64,000 nt of DNA. It comes from Antedon mediterranea. Its lineage: Eukaryota; Echinodermata; Crinoidea; Comatulida; Antedonidae. Under the pieces are notes generated by a model that was not told where the DNA came from, did no database searches, and saw only the letters and a list, made by a program, of their open reading frames with translations. Below, piece by piece: positions 43,701 through 55,700 of the stretch; the stretch's first letter is position 1; each line of letters opens with the position of its first letter. Position numbers and translations under genes: made by a program. The stretch covers positions 17,623,312 to 17,687,311 of the forward strand of contig NC_092675.1 of NCBI RefSeq assembly GCF_964355755.1, read 5' to 3'.

Positions 43701-46700
43701 AAATGTGGTTTATGACATTATACGCATATGGATCTTTGATCGGATTGTGATACCGGCTATGGTGGTCACGTTAGCAAGGCCAGGTCACGTCCTATCATAT
43801 AATATAAATAATTAAAGATTCTGAGAAAAATCAATCAATCAATTAGAAAAGAAAATGAAGATCCTACAAAAATTCTTACTTTTCACACAACACAAAGTAA
43901 ATGAAGAGGTCGGAAGATACCATCAGTACTTGATAGAGTTGTACAACAAAGTCAACTTACTAGATGCAACTTCATTAGAGCCTGCTTCAACAGAAATTTA
44001 TAATTCCCAGCAATGTTTTAACTGTATATATGAACTGTTTTATAAGTTGTTTTGTGACTGTGTAATTTGGTAGTAGTCACTCTCATACTGTAGGCCTACA
44101 TTTAAAAGTAACACATCCAAATGCCAACTTCAAGTCAATGGCTACCAGATGTCTCTGTGAGACGGTTATTTGAACCAGTACCAGTACCAGTACCAATCAA
44201 TCAATATATCTTTTAAAAATCAATTATCTTTATTTAAATCAATGCATATAACCTATAATTCGTCATAGTGACGAATTAAATCTAGTTTATTTATTTATTC
44301 TTTCCTTAGCACTATTTGTCCGTGAATTATCTTGGCATCAGTTTCATCTATCTAAGTCAATTTTTCAGAGTATATTCCTTATGGCCAGGAATTGATGGGG
44401 TTATGTTTTCACGATGCGCAATCAAAAATTACGCGGTCTACGCGCGATTTAACGAAATCACGTTTGTAATCATATCTTCACAAACATGAATCACTTTTAA
44501 ACAAAATTTGGTACTCATAAATTTCAGGTCATATTTCATCATATGGCAATACAATTACGTGCGTAGTGCATATAACGCATGCGTACGCGCGCTTAAAATG
44601 TTCAAAATTGTCAGAATTTATTTTCGATGAAATTAGAGTACGTTTCAGGCAATTTTAAGCGTTTAAAAAATTGCCATGAGTGCGCAGATTTTTGCACGCG
44701 CACTGCGCGTCAAACGTTAATGCGCACTGTTTGTGTCCGATTACTGTTGTATAACCTTTCTTTAATAATATCATCATAATTTATTCACTTTTCAACGCGA
44801 AACAGCGTTATACGAGCACGTCAAAAGTGACGGGCTACGCACGTGTAAGTTAACAAAATGGTGAAAATATGCTAAATTTTAAAATTAATATATATCGTTA
44901 GAATGCTCGGGAACACCTATTTTTTATTTAATTTTCTTGAAGTGTATGTATCATATGTATGATTTATTATGAAATTAGAAGAACAAAAGTTGATTAAGTC
45001 ATCATTAATGGCATATTAAATTTAACAAAATTAATTTCGACAATCAAACAAATTATAACATTTTCTTAGGGCAAAATAACAAACTTAACGTTAACTTTCT
45101 TCCTTAAGAAGTTCATATATTAAAGTTAAAAGTATATAGTTTGACAGTGCATCATTTTTTTTAATTTTTAAAGATGTCATCATAGTAAAACATTATAATT
45201 CATTGCGGTATGTAATAATCTATCTGCACCAAAGTGGTTACTGCATAGTAAATACACGGAGGAATCTTTCCATAACTTTTAGTCAGTTGTGTATGGCTCG
45301 GTGGTCTTTGCTCGTGTCTATAGCATTCAAGTACCGAGATCGAGTCTCACCTTGGGAAACGAAACAAAATTAGTTTTTTTTTATTATCCGTATTGTTTGT
45401 TCAAATTTATTTTTTAGTGTATAGATTATACACATGATTTATAATGAAATCTAGATAAAAATTAACTTATGTCTTTATTATTATGTAACAACAAATGTGG
45501 TTTATGACATTATACGCATATGGATCTTTGATCGGATTGTGATACCGGCTATGGTGTTCGCGTTAGCAAGGTCCTATCATATATTATAAATAATTAAAGA
45601 TTCTGAGAAAATCAATCAATCAATATATATTTTAAAAATCAATTATCTTTATTTAAATCAATGCATATAACCTATAATTCGTCATAGTGACGAATTAAAT
45701 CTAGTTAATTATTACTTTTATTTAGGTATATTTAGGATGCTCTTTTGAAATTTTACCTTTTCATCTTCATTGCAAGAGTATGCAGTAGTTATGATAATTT
45801 TCTTACTTTTTTTATAGCACTTTGTCAACCAATCGATTCTAGCAACTGTAACCTTCGTTGTGAATATGGCTTTGCAACTGACTCTTATGGCTGCCAGAAA
45901 TGTTCTTGCAAGAACCAAGGTTTGTGTTCTTTTTCAGTATGTAACAACCATTGTTGTAGATTATCCAAAAGGTTTGAAAAAAATACAATTGAATATCTTA
46001 CCTTACAATTTATCTCAAAACAATCTTATCAGACCTGAGTAACTCGATAAAACTGTTTTGAGGTTTAACATTGGTTTATTTTGGATAAATCTGTTTTACC
46101 TATAAATATATCTATTTCAATTCACAGCCACATCATGTGTACCAGTTACCTCTGTCAACTGCCCACTTACATGTACTCTTGGCCTTGCAACTGATTCTGA
46201 AGGCTGTGAAATTTGCAAGTGTAGAATGCCGTGTAAGTGACTGTTTTATTTACTTTACTCTACTTTACTTAATGAAAGTATAGACATGTACTATACTATA
46301 ATTGCAAGTCACTCAATAACCGGCACCCTGAATACTGGAAAAACAATTCAGAAAACTAGAATGTTCTTACAGCCTTACCTGTACTAACTATGTACAGTAC
46401 AGTAGTGGAGCTGTAGCTTGGTGGTTAACATTCTAAGTTCAATCTTGACCTAGTGCCAGGGGTGTAACACAACTCTTTCAACTCCACTCCCCAAGCCTCA
46501 AATGAGACTGGTGAGTTTCTAGCTATTGTATGCTTATGAAATAAACATGAAATGAACACAATCAAAAATGTTTCTTGTTTTCTTCATGAAGAATTCAATT
46601 CAATTAAAACTTTATTATCCCCACTCTCTCTCAAAATACAGTACATACATATATAAAATGAATACAGTACATAAAATATATAAATTACGATATAAAAGCC

Positions 46701-49700
46701 ATACAAAATATAAATATAAAACACTAGGAGTTCATTTCTTTAATTTGAAATTCTTCAGGTGTGATTAAGACATTTAGTTTCAAGGTACCAACTACTGCTC
46801 AGCCCGATGCTCTAGTACCACAGAGTCGATGGATTCCAAACCTCCAATGCTTTAACCTCAATGACTGTCTACGTACATGCCCTTACGGATACGTTACCAA
46901 CACCATGGGATGTGAAATCTGTCAATGCAGAAAATCACGTAAGAATATTTTTATTTTCTATGTAAGATATTAGGGTTAGTCAAAAGGTTTTTTTCTAACT
47001 TGATTTTTTAAATTAGGTTTATTCACACTTCTTTTGAATTTATTTTCAATATAACTTGGTATATTACTACTATATTACTTCTATTAATAATATTTGATTA
47101 TATGAGGGAGTGAGTGATAAGTAGTTAACAAGACAGTGGAACCGTAATACATAGCCATAACATTAGCAAAGGATGGAGGCTCACTATAGCTATATGGTTG
47201 TGGTGGTAAAATGAGTCTTCTTGGATAAGGACTATAAACTGTAGATTCAGTGTACACATCTGGCTCTTGTGCACTTTAAAGAACCTAGTACATCTTTTAC
47301 TCCATGTTTATATTTAAACTTAATCATACTTCATTCTATATCTAGCCTCTCAGTGCCAGACTCCTATGTATTATTTCTTGTTTTCATTCTATATTTGTAG
47401 CCTCTCAGTGCCAGACTGTGACCAGTGATACTTGCCCAATCAAGGAAACATGTCCATATGGTTTGAGAACTGATGTTGATGGATGTGAAATCTGTTCTTG
47501 CAAACAACCAAGTATGATATTTTATTTCTATGATACTATATTGGAAAATTTATCGGGCAGATTGTGTGTATTTTAACATTCAGTACAAACAAATCCTAAA
47601 TACAGTATGATCCATCTTTGCATGATACGATAATGATCATTTCAAATCAACCAATTGTATTATTATCACAAAATGTTTAGTTTTAAAATAGATACATTCA
47701 TAGTTCAGTGTATCATTGAAAATTCACATGGCAGAAATTGTTCACCCCCAGTTTTATTTTAGGAATCAATAAGGGTCTGGTTGAAATATTTGTTTTATTC
47801 GGTACTCCACAAAGATGACCCATAAAGCTGAAATAGCTTATTTTCAATGGGGCTCTATTAACAATCAATTACAGTTACAAATAGAAAGTGTTTAAATGTG
47901 TATTGATTAATTTATTATTATTGTTATTTATTTGTATAATATTATTATTGTTATTATTTGTTAATCCGATATTTATATTTTTGTTTACAGCCCCATGCAG
48001 TACAACACCTTCAGCAAAATGTACAACTGTTTGTTTGAATGGGTATGCAACTGATACAGCTGGTTGCCCTGACTACACACTATGCAAATGCAAGAGATCA
48101 GGTATATATTCCTTTCCTAATATTATGTTCTACTATATACTGTATAATACTATTAAAGCATATTCAGTACATTGCTGTTAATCCTTATTTAATGTGTGTG
48201 TGTAAGATGATGAGCGCTGCTTTGTGCAGCTGTATGACACTGTATGAAAAGAGTTTCTTGTGAGTCGCAGGTTATTCCCCCACATTTTTATTTACATTTT
48301 ATATCATCAGACAAATTTGTATATTCATGGCCTATATTAAGTAGGTAGTAGTAAATTGTTGAATTAACTGTAGACACTTTATACTTATTTGAACCACCAT
48401 TTACATTTATATATACTCAATGATTCATAAAGAATATAATGTATTATTTGTGAAAAATCAATAAAAAACAACAACAATTATATCATACTAATTACTATTA
48501 TTTATTGAAAATACTCTCAAATTCCACCAATTTGTATTTATTATTTGCTTCCTTGATTATAGCTGCCTCACGTGTGTGTAATTCTAGAAGAGAGGAAATG
48601 AGGAACTGCAAGAAGTCTTGCGCTTATGGATATGCTTCCAACACCTTTGGATGTCCTATCTGCAAGTGCCAACAGCCAAGTAAGTACTCATTCAAAATAT
48701 CAATCACTCTAAACTAAATGTAGCAACAGAGAGATCTTTGTTTTCTAGTTTATTAGTGTAGACAGAGCTGAAGAAAGTAAATAAGAAAATGCGATTTGGT
48801 TTTTTTTTTCATTCTTTCTTTGTCTGAAAAGTTGCATATACTACACTAAGCAGTTAGTTTTCATATTATATATATATATATATATACTATTGTTATTTGC
48901 AATTTATTAAATATAATGTTTTTTTTTCTCAGCTTCCAAGGAGTTGTCCAACAGAGTTAGTGTTTCCAGAACCTTTTACACAACCCCCAACAAGTACCCA
49001 ACCACCTTCTACAGTGGTGTCAATTCTGTCAACACTGTCAATTGTCCATTGATCAATTCTGAATCTTGCACTTTGACGTGTAACTATGGATTTGCTACAG
49101 ACACTACTGGTTGTACAATATGCAGATGTAGATCTAACCCAGGTTAGTTAAACTATATTGTTAAACCATACTCTCCCAGTACCAAACTTTCCGAAATTGA
49201 ATTTCTCACTTTGTATGATAATGGAATTTTAATTTTGTTTCTATTCATTTCAAATTGTTAGCATCATGTACTGAGGTTAGTCCAGATGTTTGTCCACTTG
49301 CCTTGACCGCTAAGTATGGACTGGCGACAAACAATGCTGGATGTGATATGTGCATTGCTCGTAGACCAAGTAAGTTCCAATTTTTTTCTACTCTAAATAC
49401 ATTTTTTTTTTGTGTTCTTGATTTATTTACATACTAAGTAAATACAGTTGAATCTAATGGGACTGGCATGAAAAGTTTGAATTATGGGAATTTTGACTAA
49501 AAGACAAACTCTTTTACAGCCTCGCTACAGCTAGGCCTACTTACTTGAAACATTTCGTACCATACATGCCCTACATTCTGAGCCTTGAATTGAGTTGGAT
49601 GCTAAGCTAGGTTTATTAATTGCTAAGCCTAAACTTTAACAGTAATGTGTACTACTGTTATACAATTCACTATTCTTTATTTGTTTTTTTCTAGTCACTT

Positions 49701-52700
49701 GCAACCCAATCAACACTCACAACTGTGCCAACACCTGCCTCTATGGGTATGCTACAGATAGCTTTGGATGTGAAGTCTGCAACATTTGTGCAAAACCACG
49801 TAAGTAGCATGTCGTTTACCTTATTGCAAAAATTCAGATATAAATTGTTTGTGCTATTTTATTCATCTGTTTATGTATTTGTTTTTATTTTCCTATTTTA
49901 TGTTCTTTTCTTTTAGCTGGTGAATGTTTGGTTGTTCTTACATCTTGTCAAAAGAGTTGTAATTATGGGTATGCCACAGACCCACAAGGATGCTCCATGT
50001 GCCTCTGTCGTCAACCACCATGTAAGATCATTAGATTATATTTAATCTATTTTAAACAGACATTGCACTTTTAGTCAAATGTTTGAGGAAGGAATTGTTT
50101 GTGTCTTTCTTTTTCAGTTTATTTGTTGGAGTGGCATGTCTAACAGAAGTTGTTGACCTCTTTTGTGCCTCTCCTTATTTGAACATTTGTTTGCCAAACT
50201 TAATCAAATAAGTTACAGTTGCTGAAAAATTGATTAAATTAAATTCAACATTTATTTTCTGTCAAGAAAACAACTTTTTTTTTATGAAGGAATAATAATA
50301 ATACATAAATCATTGTGCATTGTTATCTGTGTTTTGTCTTTTAGCATTCAAGACTTCTCGTGTCATCAATTTCAAACCTGCCATCACTCCATCAACTGCT
50401 CCCACACCTACCTGTCCAGAACTCAACTGTGCTCTGTCTTGCTCACAAGGCTATGCCACTGATCCAAACACCGGATGTGCTCTTTGCAAATGCAGTGCTC
50501 TTAGTAAGTCCATATGCAACTTATGATAGAGTGTAGGAATTCATTTTTCAATTTTTCAAAACTGATTGTTAAAATTTAAATTAAAATTAAATTAAAAACA
50601 TATTCAGAGCTATGAATATTCACGTTAAAACTATTTTACCTGACTTAGATTCTTCTTATTGAACTCTTATGTAAACAATTGTTAACCATGCCATTTATTC
50701 TCATGTGTTTTTTAGATTGCCGTGAACGTGAGTGCGCTGGCAAATGCCCATTTGGTGTTGTCACCAACCGCAAAGGATGCCCAACATGCACTTGCAAGAA
50801 ACCAAGTATGAAGATACATTTCTTTTAAAAGCCATGTTTTATTATATATATATACAGTGTACTTTAGAACTATATTTTATAAATGTATTTTTTTTTTTAG
50901 TAACTTGTGCACCACTTGGTCAATGTGACTTGGTATGTCCACGGGGATATGCCACCAACATTCATGGCTGTGAAATTTGTATGTGCAAGAAAAATTGTAA
51001 GTTAATTATGTTTTGCGATGTTTTGGTTTTTTTTTTCAGTTTAGTGTATCAGTTCATGTGATGCTCTAATTATTTTTATCAAAGAGTTATTTTTCTCTTT
51101 AAAATTGATTTGTTTTTTAAAATTCTATAGTTGATGTTTGCCCAGAACCAATGTGTGAGATTGATGAGACGCTAAGATGTTCTTTTGGCTACGCAACAGA
51201 TGCTAACGGCTGCGAAATTTGTCAGTGCAAGATGCCAGGTTAGTTTACTAGACCAAGTCATAAATGATATTAAAACCACTATTGTACCAGGTCACTAAGT
51301 TTGTATTAGTAGACCAGGTCATAAATTATATTAAAACCACTTTTGTACCAGGTCACTAAGTTGGTATTAGTAGACCAGGTCATAAATGATATTAAAACCA
51401 CTATTGTACAAAGTCACGAAGTTAGTATACTAGATCAAGTCATAAATGATATAAAAACCACTATTGTACAAGTCACTAGGTGTATATAATAGACCAAGTC
51501 ACTAGGTTAGTTTAGTAGACCAAGTCATAAATGATATTAAAACCACTATTGTACAAAGTCACTAGGTTTGTATACTAGACCAAGTCACTAGGTTAGTTTA
51601 GTAGACCAAGTCATAAATGATATTAAAACCTCTATTGTACAAAGTCACTAGGTTAGTATAGTAGACCAGGTCATAAATGACAGTCATAACAGACAAAAAC
51701 TCTCACTTTCGTATTAAAACCACTATTGTAATGTCACTAAGATGTATTATTAATTATGCGACATGAATATTTTCCACAGTGAGATCAATTCTACCAATTA
51801 AATTTACACCTGCTAAGTGCACCCCATTGTCTTCTGAAACCTGTAGTGAACGATGCCCTGATGGATATGCCACTGATACCATGGGATGTGAAATTTGCAC
51901 TTGTATAAAACCAGGTAAGATGGTCTTTCAGTTTTGTTTACTTCTATCCAGATGATTCAACACCACATATGGTCCCTGCAAGAAGGCACACACAGTTTTT
52001 TTCTACTTTTCTAAAAAATAGTGAGCAATGTAATATCTATCTATAACCCTTATTGTTTTTGTTTAGTAACTGAATGTGGAATCATTGCTGCTGATTGTAA
52101 AAAATAGTGAGCAATATAATATCTATCTATAACCCTTATTGTTTTTTTTAGTAACTGAATGTGGAATCATTGCTGCTGATTGTGCTATTGCTAAGACTTG
52201 TCCATATGGCCTTGCTACTGATGATCTAGGCTGCACAATTTGTAAATGTAAAATGCCATGTAAGTTTACTGTTTTAGATTGATTGATTAATAATGTTCAT
52301 CCTCAAATTGAAGAACGTCACATTAGATCCTCCACAGCCATAGTGAGGCTCCTACCACGAAAGGGGAGATCTGTGCGTCTGGGCAACCTTTAATCGTCCA
52401 AAAAAGAGGCCCTATGTTATTTAAAGTACACAAAAGCCAGATGAGGTCAGTGGACCCTTAATGGTCCTTATTCGAGAAGACTTGTTCTACTACAAGAACT
52501 GTGGCCGAGGAGAGCCTTATAGAATTAATCTTTCTATTTTATTTACAGTTTAAAATATAGATCGATGATCTATTTAATGATAAATGATATTGTTTAAACT
52601 AAACCCTTAATTGCATTTTAAACTTTAGGTTTGTGTACACCACTTCCCCGAGGCTGCAATGAAAACTGTGAATATGGATTTGCCACCAACTTCTTTGGCT

Positions 52701-55700
52701 GTGAAGTCTGCAGATGCAAAGAGTGTAAGAGAACATTACAATCCTTTTCATACATATTACCAGTGCGCCCTGGAGCTTTTGGGAGTGGGGGGGGGGGGGC
52801 CTGAGGAGTGCCCAGAGGAAGAAAAAAGGCATTAAAATACGTCAGAGACCTCTAGTGTTGCAGCCACTTATGGCCTCAAGTTTCTGCGTTATGCCACTGC
52901 ATATTATTTTATAACAACACGACAAATTTATGAAATTATGAAAAACAAAAATGAAACATTTCTTTATATATATTAAAATAATCCTTATTAAAATAATTCT
53001 AGTTGTCTTATTTATGTGATTTCTTTTTTCATAAATCTTTATCTTTGATTTACCTAATAGATTCTTCAAGTGAATGTCCATCTTTGGACGGATGCAATTT
53101 GAACTGTCCACTTGGTCTGGCCAGCAACCGTGAGGGATGTGAAATTTGCAAATGTAAATACCCAAGTAAGTAAACCTTAATTTATGTGAATAAATGTTAT
53201 GTATGTATATGCCTACATCATTTTGATTTACTTGATCCTTCCCTGTATGAACACTTTAATACAGATTTTCAATAAAGACAGATAATTGGTAGATTGATCG
53301 ACAACAAAAAAATATTTTAGCTTTAAGCTTGGTTCCCATTAAGACACAACGCAAAACATAGATACAACACAAGCAAGTTGACCAATGACAAGCGACAGTT
53401 TGAATAATGCATCGCTTATGATTGGTTAAATCACTTACATTGCTCTTGCGTCCTAGTGGAAACCAAGCTTTGCTGGCTACAATAACAAGCAATATAATTA
53501 ATACTTTTTTTCAAATTTTTTTTCAGCTACTGAAATGGTATCTAGAGTAAGAGATATGACACCTGTGCAAGGTCCCAATATGATGCCAACAATTCCAGGA
53601 GTAAATGTACTAGCCCCTGAACCAGCATGTCCAACAGTCAACTGCTTTGTGCATTGTCCTCATGGCTTTGCAATCGATCCAGTCACTGGATGTGAAAATT
53701 GTGATTGCAAGGCTGGTAAGTTTAACTCATTTGTACAGGAGGGATGTATATGGAGTTGTTAGGTTCGGTTGGGTTGTCATTGTTCAACATTGGGCTGACT
53801 GAGACGACTCCTTTTAATTTAATAATCCAGATATTGAGGTGCAGGTTAGTGGAGATAGCACTGATATAGATAGGTCAGGGCCGGAATTTAACGCTGATTA
53901 TACACCACTCCAATCGGGTCTTCACCTACTCATCTACCATTTATTCTTTCCTGATGGTTCTGGAGGTCTACATTTCCTTAAGCCATGAAAAAGAAATTTA
54001 ATGTCTGTTTTAATATTTACCATAGTTACTTATGTTATTTATATATTGTTTTTTTAGCCGATTATATTTCATTGTATGTTTACATGTATATATGCCAATC
54101 AAATTTAATCTTCATCTGAATTCAAATATCCTTTTAAACAACTTTAACCTACTCTCTTTCTTTGATATTCAGCACCACTATTCACCTGTCCAGCCGTTCC
54201 ACGAACTACTCACAGCATGTGTGTTAACTTCTGTTCGATGGACTCAGATTGTCCATCTGGTGCCTACTGCTGCTCTAATGGATGTGGAAAGACATGTTTG
54301 ACTGCAACATCTAATGGTAATATTTAAACCAACAATTTCATTGCAAATAAAATATATTATGATCATATGCTGTACACTGGTCGGAGATCCCCACTTGGAA
54401 AACTGAAATATTTGCAAAAATTTGTGAAAGCATAGCCAAACAAGTGACATGCTATAAAGATTCTTTAAAATACAGACTGTTTTAATACTGCCCTTTACAA
54501 TAGAGGGCGCTATTAAAACAATCTTATCTGCATTTATAGGAAACAATGGAAGCTACGCCCTTTTGCAGGAAAAAAAGTGGAAAATGCGTTGAGAAATGCA
54601 TTTTTGTCCCTTTAGTTAACAAGCTAGGGCCCAGTAGTAGAGCCTAAATATTTTTACTGTGAACATTAATCATGAGAAATTATCTAGGACATGAGTTTAC
54701 CTGGACTCATTAGAGTATCATACATTTTAAAGGGGTTTTTTATGTTTAGAATGTATTGATGAACATGGTGTTTCTCATGCTTCTGGTAAGCTGTGGATGA
54801 GAGATAGTTGTACTCGCTGCTCTTGTGATCAGGGAACCACGTCATGCACCGCATTCAAGTGTGATCCAATCCCACAAGGATGTCAACCATACTACATCAC
54901 TGGACAATGCTGTCCAAGCGCTAGTTGCCGTAAGTCTTTCTTTTTCCAGCCACTTTCACAGATAACTTATTCATATATTCCTGAATATGTACATACGTTG
55001 ATACAATATTGGTGCTGGTAGTAGTGATGTCATATTTCAACAGCAAAATATACAAATTTAGATCATGTGTTTGATAAATGAATACATTAAACATAATTTA
55101 TTTAATAAATGGATATGTATAGTAAAATTTTAGTTAGTTTTAGGTATAATAGACAACATGAAATGGAATTCCTCCAACTGAATTATGATTGCACATTTTA
55201 CATGCATTTTATGTGGTTGCCTGTTCCATCGTCCGTTTCAATTTTGAGTTTTAACAAAATATCCGATTTACATTTGTAAATTACATGCAATAAGTTCTAA
55301 ACATTTTAAAGAAATGTTAATTAAATGGCATTAAATCTGCAATTTTTTTTTTAAATTACCAATTCAAGTTCCAAATTTTCCATTCTACTACATATGAAGT
55401 CATCTACGATTTATACTTACAATTCCGTTTTGATTTTGATCAACTTTATTTGACATTGCAGCCCAGAAAACTTGTTTGACCCAGGATACTTGGTCTGAAG
55501 ACACCTGCACCAACTGTACATGCGTTGATAATGCAGCAGTGTGTACTAAACAGATGTGCCCAGAGATCAAGCCAGGATGCACCCCAGAATACATCCGAGG
55601 AAAATGTTGTCCAGATATGAAATGCCAAGGTTAGGAGTAACTACTATTTATATTTATGTATATGCAATGTCATTTTGAAATTAAGAAGTTGTGTAGTAAC

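Noticed and set aside
43855-44073. Open frame between the two 1.35-kb repeats
   Set aside because: No domain or splice signals with matching phase; one isolated short frame.
47345-47400. Upstream acceptor of E62 as an alternative exon start
   Set aside because: Its 56-bp offset shifts the frame and reaches a stop, so it cannot encode the module.
54244-54546. Minus-strand open frame of 100 codons across E78
   Set aside because: Antisense shadow of a WAP exon. Cysteine-rich modules leave long antisense frames; no domain is seen.
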